The notes under the pieces: generated by a model | What the model saw: the letters and a program-made list of their open reading frames with translations, nothing else | What the model was told of the DNA's origin: nothing | Databases searched by the model: none | Assembly: GCA_035695265.1 (NCBI GenBank) | Contig: DASSEM010000181.1 | Span: 1-9,215, forward strand | Reading direction: 5' to 3' | Origin: RHKX01 sp035695265 | GTDB lineage: Bacteria; Actinomycetota; Thermoleophilia; Solirubrobacterales; 70-9 | Length of the DNA: 9,215 nt | In this document: one piece after another, positions 1 through 6,017 of the stretch | Position numbering within the stretch: position 1 is the first letter of the stretch | Layout of the letters: every line of letters starts with the position of its first letter | Position numbers and translations under genes: made by a program

Positions 1-32
1 AGCCGTCACCCCGATCCCGTAGGCTCGATCGA

Positions 33-491
33 GTGCGCATCGCGATCGGATCCGACCACGCCGGCTACGAGCTCAAGGAGGCCGTGAGCCCCGCGCTGGA
101 GGCGGCCGGGCATGAGCTGATCGACGTCGGCGCCGACTCGCCGGAGGCGATTGACTACCCCGATCCGGCGGCTCGGGCGGCGTGCCTGGTGGCCGGCGGC
201 GAGGCGGAGCGGGCGGTGCTCGTCTGCGGCTCCGGTGTCGGGGTCGCGATCGCCGCCAACAAGGTCGCAGGTGTGCGAGCCGTCAACGCCCACGACGCCG
301 AGGAAGCGGAGATGAGCCGCCGCCACAACGACGCCAACGTGCTCACCCTGGCCGGCCGCCGGCTCGCCCTCGACGCCGCCGAGCCAATCGTTGCCGCGTT
401 CCTCGCCACCGACTTCGAGGGCGGCCGCCACGCGCGCCGCGTCGACAAGATCGCGGCGCTCGAGGGCGGCGCCGTCCCGCTTACGAACTGA
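33..491 (+). CDS. rpiB: Ribose-5-phosphate isomerase B (RpiB/LacAB family)
   Basis: This cytoplasmic enzyme interconverts ribose 5-phosphate and ribulose 5-phosphate in the non-oxidative pentose phosphate pathway. The 152-residue length is normal for RpiB. The N-terminus reads VRIAIGSDHAGYELK, the family's phosphate/substrate-binding opening with Asp8-His9. YPD follows at 42-44, then VCGSGVG at 64-70, where Cys65 is the expected catalytic base as in E. coli RpiB; mycobacterial enzymes carry Ser there. RRHNDANVL lies at 96-104. The start is the GTG at 33, because family homology begins exactly there and a short AGG at 21-23 sits 9 nt upstream; the frame is open further upstream but does not resemble the family. 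The stop is 12 nt before glyA and overlaps the glyA SD, so the two are probably co-transcribed. Other LacAB-type sugar isomerases are related, but Cys65 and the context favour RpiB. Confidence 0.95.
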   Translation: MRIAIGSDHAGYELKEAVSPALEAAGHELIDVGADSPEAIDYPDPAARAACLVAGGEAERAVLVCGSGVGVAIAANKVAGVRAVNAHDAEEAEMSRRHNDANVLTLAGRRLALDAAEPIVAAFLATDFEGGRHARRVDKIAALEGGAVPLTN

Positions 492-503
492 GAGGCTGAT
501 CCG

Positions 504-1784
504 ATGACCGACCTGCCCGACGACTTCCACAACGCGCCGCTGAGCGCCGTCGACCCCGATATCGCGCGGGTGCTCGACCGCGAGCTCGCTCGCCAGCAGG
601 GCACGCTCGAGATGATCGCCTCCGAGAACTTCGTCCCGCAGGCGGTGCTCGAGGCGGCCGGCTCGGTGCTCACCAACAAGTACGCCGAGGGCTACCCCGG
701 CCGCCGCTATTACGGTGGCTGCGAGGAGGTCGACGTCGCCGAGCAGCTCGCGATCGACCGCGCCAAGGAGATCTTCGGCGCCGAGCACGTGAACGCGCAG
801 CCGCACGCCGGCGCGCAAGCCAACAACGCCGTCTACACGGCGCTGATGGAGCCCGGCGACAAGTTCCTGGGGCTCGCCCTCGACCACGGCGGCCACCTCT
901 CGCACGGGATGAAGCTGAACCTCTCGGGCAAGCTGTACGAGCCGATCCCCTACCACGTCGACCGCGAGAGCCTCCGGGTCGACATGGACGAGGTCGCGCG
1001 GCTCGCCGAGCAGCACAAGCCGAAGCTGATCGTCGCCGGCTGGTCCGCCTACCCGCGGCAGCTCGACTTCGCCGCCTTCCGCGAGATCGCCGACTCGTCC
1101 GGGGCGCTGCTGATGGTCGACATGGCGCACTTCGCCGGCCTCGTCGCCGCCGGCGAGCACCCGAACCCGGTCGAGCACGCCGACGTCGTCACGACGACCG
1201 TCCACAAGACCCTGTGCGGGCCGCGCAGCGGGATGATCTTCTGCCGCGAGGAGTACGCGAAGGAGATCAACCGCAGCGTCTTCCCCGGCAACCAGGGCGG
1301 CCCGCTGATGCACGTGATCGCCGCCAAGGCGGTGGCGATGCGGATCGCCGCCACCGAGGAGTTCCGGGCTCGCCAGCGCCAGACCGTCGCGAACGCCCAG
1401 GCCTTCGCCGACGAGCTGATCGCCGGCGGCCTCGACGTGCTCACCGGCGGCACCGACGTCCACCTCGTCCTCGTCGACGTCACGGCGGCCGGCTACGACG
1501 GCAGCACCGCCGAGGAGCGGCTCGAGGAGATCGGCATCACCGTCAACCGCAACGCGATCCCGTTCGACGAGCGGCCGCCGATGAACCCCTCGGGCCTGCG
1601 GATCGGCACGCCGGCGCTGACCACGCGCGGCCTCGGCACCGATGAGATGCGCGAGATCGCGCGGGTCATCTGCGCGGCGCTCTCGGACTCCTACGAGGAC
1701 GAGCGCGACGATCTGCGGGCGCGGACCCGCGCGCTCGCCGAGGCCCATCCGCTCTACCCGCAGCTCTCCACAGCCACCGTTTGA
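504..1784 (+). CDS. glyA: Serine hydroxymethyltransferase
   Basis: PLP-dependent cytoplasmic enzyme that converts serine plus tetrahydrofolate to glycine plus 5,10-methylene-tetrahydrofolate, the main source of one-carbon units. It has 426 residues, the usual bacterial length. Visible family blocks are IASENFVP (38-45), TNKYAEGYPGRRYYGG (57-72), the cofactor-binding Asp and His in VDMAHFAGL (205-213), and the PLP-lysine block TTTVHKTLCGPRSG (230-243), where Lys235 should form the Schiff base. SGLRIGTPA (363-371) carries the carboxylate-binding Arg366. The last block reads LCGPRSG where many homologues have LRGPRGG, a conservative variation near the active site. The start is the ATG at 504, preceded by GAGAGG at 490-495 with an 8-nt spacer. 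The stop TGA overlaps the TTG start of the next gene (TTGA), implying translational coupling. Confidence 0.98.
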   Translation: MTDLPDDFHNAPLSAVDPDIARVLDRELARQQGTLEMIASENFVPQAVLEAAGSVLTNKYAEGYPGRRYYGGCEEVDVAEQLAIDRAKEIFGAEHVNAQPHAGAQANNAVYTALMEPGDKFLGLALDHGGHLSHGMKLNLSGKLYEPIPYHVDRESLRVDMDEVARLAEQHKPKLIVAGWSAYPRQLDFAAFREIADSSGALLMVDMAHFAGLVAAGEHPNPVEHADVVTTTVHKTLCGPRSGMIFCREEYAKEINRSVFPGNQGGPLMHVIAAKAVAMRIAATEEFRARQRQTVANAQAFADELIAGGLDVLTGGTDVHLVLVDVTAAGYDGSTAEERLEEIGITVNRNAIPFDERPPMNPSGLRIGTPALTTRGLGTDEMREIARVICAALSDSYEDERDDLRARTRALAEAHPLYPQLSTATV

Positions 1785-2824
1785 GGATCTGGATCGACTG
1801 CACCGCCGCGGCACACCCGGTCGTGCTGCGGCCGGTGATCGCGCTGCTTCGCGAGCGCGGCCACGAGATCGACGTGACCGCCCGCGACTACGGTCAGACC
1901 GAGGGGCTGCTCGAGCGCTTCGGGATCCCCTACGAGTCGTTCGGCGGTCACGGCGGCGCCGGCAGCCGCGCGAAGGCGCTGGCGCTCGGCCGTCGCAGCG
2001 CCGCTCTCGCCCGCTGGGCGCGGCCGCGCCGCTTCGACCTCGCGATCGCCCACGGGTCGGTCGACCTCGCCGCCGTCGGCACGGTGCTGCGGATCCCGCA
2101 AGCGCAGCTTCAGGACTACGAGTACGCGGGCCTGCAGCGCAAGCTCGCCTGGCGCGCCGCGGGGCGGGTGATCGTCCCCGACGCGATCCCGATCGAGCGG
2201 CTCGAGGCGGCCGGCGCGCGGGCGTCGAAGCTGGTCCGTTACCCCGGCCTGAAGGAGGACTACTACCTCGCCGGCTTCGCGCCCGACCGGGCGGTGCTGG
2301 CCGAGCTCGGCCTCGACGCGCTCGGGGTCGATCGCGACCGCGGCGCCGACGACCACGTGCTCGTCGTCGTCCGACCGCCGCCGGAGACGTCCGCCTACCA
2401 CGCCCACAACCCGCTCTACGAGGGGGTCATCGACCGGCTCGTCGCCGACCCACGCGCGGTCACCGTGCTGATCCCGCGGACCGAGGGGCAGCGCCGCGCG
2501 GCGGCCCAGCGCGGCGAGCCGTCGCTGGTCGTGCCGGAACGGGCGATCGACGCCCAGAGCCTGATCGCCTGCTCCGACCTCGTCGTCAGCGCCGGCGGCA
2601 CGATGAATCGCGAGGCCGTCGCCCTCGGGGTGCCCGTTCTGACCATCTTCAGCGGCAGGATGGGGGCCGTGGACGAGCGCCTGATCGCCGAGGGGAGGCT
2701 CGCCGAGCTCCGTGATCCGGGCGCGCTCGAGCTCCGCAAGCGGGACGCCGACCCCGGGCCGGTCTCGCCGCGTGACCCGACGCTCCTCGTCGACGCCGCC
2801 CTCGAGGCCGCCGGGGGGCGCTGA
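1781..2824 (+). CDS. DUF354 family protein (glycosyltransferase-B/UDP-sugar epimerase-like)
   Basis: The protein has 347 residues and matches DUF354 from end to end: MRIWID at the N-terminus, GHEIDVTARD (27-36), RYPGLKEDYYL (153-163), VVVRPPP (195-201), IPRTEGQR (231-238) and SAGGTMNREAVALGVP (270-285). This two-domain layout with a glycine-rich C-terminal nucleotide-sugar site resembles MurG and UDP-GlcNAc 2-epimerase. The exact reaction of DUF354 proteins is not established to my knowledge, so no symbol is given. The start is the TTG at 1781: the family N-terminus begins there, it overlaps the glyA stop by 4 nt, and no clear SD precedes it, so initiation probably depends on ribosomes finishing glyA. 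Its stop shares one base with the start of the WecA-type gene. That coupling suggests a role on lipid-linked or precursor sugars in envelope glycan synthesis. No membrane segment or signal peptide is visible, so it is probably cytoplasmic or peripheral. Confidence 0.85.
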   Translation: MRIWIDCTAAAHPVVLRPVIALLRERGHEIDVTARDYGQTEGLLERFGIPYESFGGHGGAGSRAKALALGRRSAALARWARPRRFDLAIAHGSVDLAAVGTVLRIPQAQLQDYEYAGLQRKLAWRAAGRVIVPDAIPIERLEAAGARASKLVRYPGLKEDYYLAGFAPDRAVLAELGLDALGVDRDRGADDHVLVVVRPPPETSAYHAHNPLYEGVIDRLVADPRAVTVLIPRTEGQRRAAAQRGEPSLVVPERAIDAQSLIACSDLVVSAGGTMNREAVALGVPVLTIFSGRMGAVDERLIAEGRLAELRDPGALELRKRDADPGPVSPRDPTLLVDAALEAAGGR

Positions 2825-4080
2825 TGCCGGCGAGCGTCGACGCGCTCTTCGCATTCGCCGCCGCCGCCGCGGTCGCCTGGCTGCTCGTCCCGGTCGCCGA
2901 GGCGTTCGCGTGGCGGATCGGGGCGATCGACCAGCCGAGCGAGCGCAGCCTCCACGTCGCGCCGACGCCGCGCCTCTCGGGGATCGCGATCCTGATCGCC
3001 GTCTGCGCCTCCGGCGCCATCTTCCTGCCCTGGGACGATCAGACCCGCGCGATCCTGATCGGCGCGGTCGTGATCGCGGCGGTCGGCATGGTCGACGACA
3101 TCTTCGACCTGCCGCCGCTGGTCAAGCTGGTGGGACAGATCGTCGCCGCGGTGATCCCGGTCAGCGCCGGTGTCACGGTCGACGTCTTCACGCTGCCCTT
3201 CTTCGGCGGCGTCGACCCCGGCGGCACCAAGCTCTTCGAGCTGCCCGTGGTCGGCCACGTCGACCTCGGCGAGCTCGGGACCGTGATCGGGATCGTCGCG
3301 ATGGCCAACGTCGTCAACCTGATCGACGGCGTCGACGGCCTCGCCTCGGGCGTCTGCCTGATCAGCGCCGCGACGCTCGCGGTCGTCGCGCTCTCGCTCG
3401 AGCGCAACCCGGCCGGCATCCTCGCCGCGATCACCGCCGGCGGCGCCCTCGGCTTCCTCCGCCACGGCTTCCCACCGGCCTCGAGCTTCATGGGGGACAC
3501 CGGCTCGAACCTGCTCGGCTACCTGCTCGGCGTCGCCGCCGTCCAGGGCGCCCTGAAGACGAACGCGGTCGTCGCCCTCGCCTTCCCGCTGCTCGTCCTC
3601 GCGGTGCCGATCCTCGACACCGGATTCGTCGTCGCCAAGCGGCTCAAGTACCGCCGCCCGATCTACGAGGCCGACACCTGGCACTTCCACCACCGGATGG
3701 CCAACATCGGCTTCTCGCAGCGGCGAACCCTCGCCTACCTGTACGGGTGGACGCTGGTCATGGCCGGCGTCGCTCTCGCGCTCCGCTTCGTTCCCTACAG
3801 CGACGACCGTGGCAACTTCGACGCCGCCTGGACCGCGCTGATGGCCGCGATCCTCCTGTTCGCGGTTGGTGCGAGCTTCTACGTGATCTACGTCCTCGAG
3901 ATCCTCAAGCTCCGCCGCTTCCGCCTCCGCCAGGTCGCCGCGACCGGCGCCCCGCCGGTTCCCGACGCCATCGATCGAGAGGTCGAGCACGAGCTCGAAA
4001 CCGGGGAGTTCAGGGAGCCGAACCCGGAGACCGGGGAGTTCGAGCAGGTCGATCCTCAGTCCCCGGCGGGCCCGTCTTAG
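2824..4080 (+). CDS. wecA: Undecaprenyl-phosphate sugar-1-phosphate transferase (WecA/TagO/MraY family)
   Basis: Polytopic membrane enzyme that moves a sugar 1-phosphate (probably GlcNAc-1-P) from a UDP-sugar to undecaprenyl or decaprenyl phosphate, the first step of a lipid-linked glycan. About ten hydrophobic segments span 418 residues. Signature loops are all present: the Mg-binding Asp pair in VDDIFDLPPLVKLVGQ (Asp91, Asp92), NLIDGVDGLASG (165-176, with Asn165, Asp168 and Asp171), FMGDTGS (222-228, Asp225) and the WecA-type histidine motif HFHHR (287-291). The His motif and the lack of MurNAc-pentapeptide features favour WecA/TagO over MraY. A hydrophilic C-terminal tail (about 368-418) carries ETGEF twice, ten residues apart. 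The ATG at 2824 shares its A with the upstream stop; the preceding G-run at 2813-2818 is only a poor SD, consistent with coupling. In actinobacteria this gene commonly lies just before the atp operon. The exact sugar cannot be told from sequence. Confidence 0.92.
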   Translation: MPASVDALFAFAAAAAVAWLLVPVAEAFAWRIGAIDQPSERSLHVAPTPRLSGIAILIAVCASGAIFLPWDDQTRAILIGAVVIAAVGMVDDIFDLPPLVKLVGQIVAAVIPVSAGVTVDVFTLPFFGGVDPGGTKLFELPVVGHVDLGELGTVIGIVAMANVVNLIDGVDGLASGVCLISAATLAVVALSLERNPAGILAAITAGGALGFLRHGFPPASSFMGDTGSNLLGYLLGVAAVQGALKTNAVVALAFPLLVLAVPILDTGFVVAKRLKYRRPIYEADTWHFHHRMANIGFSQRRTLAYLYGWTLVMAGVALALRFVPYSDDRGNFDAAWTALMAAILLFAVGASFYVIYVLEILKLRRFRLRQVAATGAPPVPDAIDREVEHELETGEFREPNPETGEFEQVDPQSPAGPS

Positions 4081-4108
4081 GGAGCCCGTAAGGCCGTCCC
4101 CTATCGGG

Positions 4109-4114
4109 TATATT
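4109..4114 (+). promoter_or_regulatory. Candidate -10 element for the atp operon
   Basis: TATATT stands out in an otherwise GC-rich region and matches the TAnnnT consensus of actinobacterial housekeeping promoters. Positions 16-19 nt upstream (around 4084-4092) hold no TTGAC-like -35 box, and no extended TGn precedes it. It is a weak call, supported mainly by location about 240 nt before atpI. Confidence 0.3.
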
Positions 4115-4236
4115 CGCGGACCCCGCTCCCGAGTCGCCGGCCTGGGAGAGAAGTTTCATCCGCCGGCCGTTCAAGGCTCGGAACCCCAGCAAGTGGAAAG
4201 TCCTTACTTCGACAACCCCGGAGACCCCGACCCATC

Positions 4237-4254
4237 CCGGCACCGCCGTGCCGG
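4237..4254 (+). repeat. Perfect 7-bp stem-loop in the atpI leader
   Basis: CCGGCAC at 4237-4243 pairs with GTGCCGG at 4248-4254 across a 4-nt loop (CGCC). The stem is GC-rich and followed by no T-run, so it is not an intrinsic terminator. In RNA it would be a stable leader hairpin about 100 nt before the first atpI start. Such palindromes also arise by chance in GC-rich DNA. Confidence 0.4.
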
Positions 4255-4329
4255 CAGCCGACCCGAAGCGGGCCTCCGGGACGCCTCACTCCGGCGCCGC
4301 GACGAGCGCTGCCCCGCCCATGTGTACGC

Positions 4330-4365
4330 CGCGCCCGGCGCGACGGGGGGGTGGAGCCGGGCGCG
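4330..4365 (+). repeat. 10-bp inverted repeat enclosing the upstream atpI start codon
   Basis: CGCGCCCGGC at 4330-4339 is exactly complementary to GCCGGGCGCG at 4356-4365. The 16-nt loop (4340-4355) contains seven consecutive G (4345-4351) and the GTG at 4351. As RNA this would be a very stable hairpin presenting the GTG in the loop. It could modulate atpI translation, or it could indicate that translation really begins further downstream, at 4381 or 4408. Confidence 0.5.
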
Positions 4366-4788
4366 CCTCCGGCCGCTGACGTGCCGGTAGCCGCCCGTCC
4401 GCTCGAAATGGAGGCCCTCCGGAACATCGACCTGCTCGTGCTGCTTGCGGCGCTGCCTGCGTTCATCCTCCTCGACGCCCCGCTGATCGCCTGGGCAGTC
4501 GCCGGCGCCGCCTGGATCGCCGGCCGGATCGGCATGGAGATCGCCGCCCGCAAGCGCCGTCGCGCGCTCGCCGCCGCGAACCGCAACGCCGCGCTCGGGG
4601 TGACGGCGATGGCGGTCATGGGCCGCGTCTGGCTGCTCGCCCTGGCGATCCTCCTCGTCGGCCTCCTCGACGAGCGCGAGGCCGGTCTCGCCGCCGCGGT
4701 CCTCGCGCTCGTCCTCGTCACCGCCCACCTCGGCGCCACCTTCGTCGCCAACCTGCTCCACCCCGAGGCGGACGGGAGCCTGCGATGA
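4351..4788 (+). CDS. atpI: ATP synthase protein I (AtpI), small four-helix membrane protein
   Basis: Up to 145 residues with four hydrophobic segments (about 27-42, 44-63, 82-105 and 112-134) separated by a basic loop (ARKRRR, 66-71). Topology, size and position directly before atpB identify AtpI, although its sequence is poorly conserved in all bacteria. AtpI is a non-stoichiometric factor linked to c-ring assembly, stability or Mg handling. The start is uncertain. GTG 4351 gives the longest product but lies in a hairpin loop right against a G-run. GTG 4381 and ATG 4408 are in frame, and 4408 gives a 126-residue protein starting MEALRNIDLL, close to the usual AtpI length. None has a properly spaced SD. 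The first 19 residues from 4351 are Pro/Ala-rich and unlike a membrane-protein start. The stop overlaps the atpB start by 4 nt (ATGA). Confidence 0.68.
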   Translation: MEPGAPPAADVPVAARPLEMEALRNIDLLVLLAALPAFILLDAPLIAWAVAGAAWIAGRIGMEIAARKRRRALAAANRNAALGVTAMAVMGRVWLLALAILLVGLLDEREAGLAAAVLALVLVTAHLGATFVANLLHPEADGSLR

Positions 4789-5720
4789 GCGCGGCCGATG
4801 CTGACACCGGGATGAGCACCGGCAAGAAGCTCGCCATCGTCTTCGGCGGCTACGCGCTGATCCTGATCGCGATCGGCCTGATCTTCGGCAGCGACGGCAA
4901 GAACGAGGAGTTCCAGCCCCAGAACGAGTTCAAGCTCGACGAGTGGGTCGGGATCCACATCGCCGGCATCGATCTCAGCATCAACAAGGCCGTCCTCTAC
5001 ATCGTCCTCGCGTCGGTGATCACCTGCGTCGCGATGATCTGGATCGCGAAGCGGATGCAGGACCGCCCGAACAAGACCCAGATCGCGGTCGAGGGCATCT
5101 TCGACCTCGTCCGCGGCCAGATCACCAACGACAACCTCGACGCGAAGATGGCCGCCAAGTACTTCCCGTTCCTGGCCACTCTGTTCTTCTTCATCCTCTT
5201 CTCGAACTTCATCGGCCTGATCCCGCTGCCGACCAACACCGAGCACCCGGTCGACATCCTCGGGGTCGAGGTGCCGAGCTTCGCGCTCTACGCGGCGACG
5301 GCCAACATCTCGATCCCGCTCGTGCTCACGTTGGTCGTCTGGATCGGCTACAACGCCGAGGGGGTCAGGGCGCACGGGTTCATCGGCTACATGCGGACGC
5401 TGCTGCCGGCCGGCATCGAGGACATGCCGGGCGCCTTCAAGGTCTTCGTCTTCTGCATCGAGGTGATCTCGAACATCGTCCGGCTCGTCTCGCTCTCGGT
5501 GCGACTGTTCGCCAACATCCTCGCCGGCCACCTGCTGCTCCTGTTCATGGGCGGCGGGCTGGCGGTCCTGCTCGGGATCGCCGCGCTCGGCGTCCTGACC
5601 TTCCCGATGGCATTCGCGTTCTACGTCTTCGAGATCGTCATCGTCGCCGGGCTGCAGGCATTCATCTTCGCGATTCTCACCGCCATCTACCTCGGGGGCG
5701 CGACCTCCGAGTCTCACTAG
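4785..5720 (+). CDS. atpB: F0F1 ATP synthase subunit a
   Basis: Stator membrane subunit that forms the two half-channels carrying protons to and from the c-ring. It has 311 residues. The key block SLSVRLFANILAGHL (236-250) holds the essential stator arginine Arg240, equivalent to E. coli Arg210. The last helix has GLQAFIFAILTAIYL (289-303), with Gln291 in the expected partner position. FSNFIGLIPLPT (139-150) is the canonical helix exit. An additional hydrophobic segment (about 16-35) precedes the usual first helix (about 67-88), with a charged linker between them. The start is the ATG at 4785, with GGGAG at 4774-4778 six nt upstream, and it overlaps the atpI stop. An in-frame ATG at 4812 would shorten the protein by nine residues without removing the extra helix. 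Confidence 0.97.
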   Translation: MSAADADTGMSTGKKLAIVFGGYALILIAIGLIFGSDGKNEEFQPQNEFKLDEWVGIHIAGIDLSINKAVLYIVLASVITCVAMIWIAKRMQDRPNKTQIAVEGIFDLVRGQITNDNLDAKMAAKYFPFLATLFFFILFSNFIGLIPLPTNTEHPVDILGVEVPSFALYAATANISIPLVLTLVVWIGYNAEGVRAHGFIGYMRTLLPAGIEDMPGAFKVFVFCIEVISNIVRLVSLSVRLFANILAGHLLLLFMGGGLAVLLGIAALGVLTFPMAFAFYVFEIVIVAGLQAFIFAILTAIYLGGATSESH

Positions 5721-5737
5721 AAAAGGAGTCAGTTCAA
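5721..5737 (+). promoter_or_regulatory. Strong A-rich ribosome binding site of atpE
   Basis: The 17-nt gap between atpB and atpE reads AAAAGGAGTCAGTTCAA. It carries AAAAGGAG at 5721-5728 with a 9-nt A/T-leaning spacer to the ATG at 5738. This is the clearest SD in the window and unusually A/T-rich for this genome. It fits the need to make subunit c in many copies per complex, as with the atpE translational enhancer known in E. coli. Confidence 0.75.
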
Positions 5738-6013
5738 ATGGATCTAGTGCTTCTGGCACAGGCCGCCGACGCGGTCACCGACACCGGCGTCACCGACGCC
5801 GGCAAGGCGATTGCCCTCGGCATCGGCGCCGGCCTCGGCTCGATCGGAGCCGGCATCGGCATCGGCGTGATCTTCGGTTCGGAGATTCAGGCGGTCGCCC
5901 GCCAGCCCGAGATGAAGGACGAGCTGCAGAGCATCCGCTGGCTCGGCTTCGCGCTGACCGAGGCCGTCGCCTTCTACACGTTCATCTTCGGCCTGATCGC
6001 GTTCTTCCTCTAG
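5738..6013 (+). CDS. atpE: F0F1 ATP synthase subunit c
   Basis: Membrane hairpin protein that forms the rotating c-ring and carries one ion per subunit. It has 91 residues. Helix 1 (about 24-47) is packed with glycines at 28, 30, 32, 34, 37, 39, 41 and 43, followed by the polar loop ARQPEM (54-59) and helix 2 (about 68-91) with FALTEAVAFY. Glu75 is the ion-binding carboxylate. The residue after it is Ala rather than Ser/Thr, and helix 1 has no Gln at the sodium-ligand position, so H+ coupling is likely. About 20 residues precede helix 1, longer than the very short E. coli N-terminus. The frame is open far upstream, but the ATG at 5738 is fixed by the strong AAAAGGAG. It lies 17 nt after atpB and 4 nt before the first possible atpF start. 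Confidence 0.97.
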   Translation: MDLVLLAQAADAVTDTGVTDAGKAIALGIGAGLGSIGAGIGIGVIFGSEIQAVARQPEMKDELQSIRWLGFALTEAVAFYTFIFGLIAFFL

Positions 6014-6017
6014 GCCG

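Larger units (their letters stand above)
4081..4350 (+). promoter_or_regulatory. Leader/promoter region before the atp operon
   Basis: This 270-nt gap between wecA and atpI is the only large gap in the window and the natural place for the atp operon promoter. The first 120 nt are less GC-rich than the rest. Visible items are a TATATT at 4109-4114, a repeated CGCCGGCC (4135-4142 and 4161-4168), a perfect 7-bp hairpin at 4237-4254 and the left arm of an inverted repeat that straddles the first atpI start. I find no strong sigma-70 -35 box and no intrinsic terminator with a T-tract. A weak hairpin at 4076-4092 overlaps the wecA stop but lacks a T-run, so read-through from wecA into atp is possible. 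Confidence 0.5.

Noticed and set aside
2..22. Possible C-terminal end of an upstream gene (six codons then TAG at 20-22)
   Set aside because: A stop 10 nt before the rpiB start is suggestive of a preceding gene in the same operon, but six codons cannot be identified or distinguished from chance.
1206..1235. Variant PLP-lysine block in GlyA (LCGPRSG instead of LRGPRGG) as a sign of altered function
   Set aside because: The catalytic lysine and all other family blocks are intact, and Ser at this position occurs in other actinobacterial GlyA proteins as I recall them, so ordinary activity is expected.
6..1814. Long minus-strand open frame opposite rpiB and glyA (about 600 codons)
   Set aside because: It lies opposite two unmistakable conserved genes. 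Its product is low-complexity and rich in Arg, Val, Gly, Asp and Glu, as expected for the antisense of GC-rich codons.
2416..3990. Long minus-strand open frame opposite the DUF354 and WecA-type genes
   Set aside because: Low-complexity Asp/Arg/Glu-rich product with no family resemblance; a composition shadow of conserved + strand genes.
4076..4092. Possible terminator hairpin at the wecA stop (CTTAGG with CC-G-TAAG)
   Set aside because: Only six pairs with a bulge, and no T-run follows; too weak to call a terminator.
4135..4168. Repeated CGCCGGCC (4135-4142 and 4161-4168) as a possible operator
   Set aside because: Short, self-complementary GC words are common in such a GC-rich genome, and no other support for a binding site is seen.
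4943..5737. Upstream extension of the atpE frame through atpB
   Set aside because: It overlaps atpB entirely in another frame and reads as Arg/His/Pro-rich nonsense. Subunit c homology starts at the ATG at 5738 with a strong SD.
4101..5759. Minus-strand open frame covering the atp leader, atpI and atpB
   Set aside because: It is opposite atpB with its conserved membrane motifs, and the translated product is repetitive and charged. There is no independent evidence for a gene.
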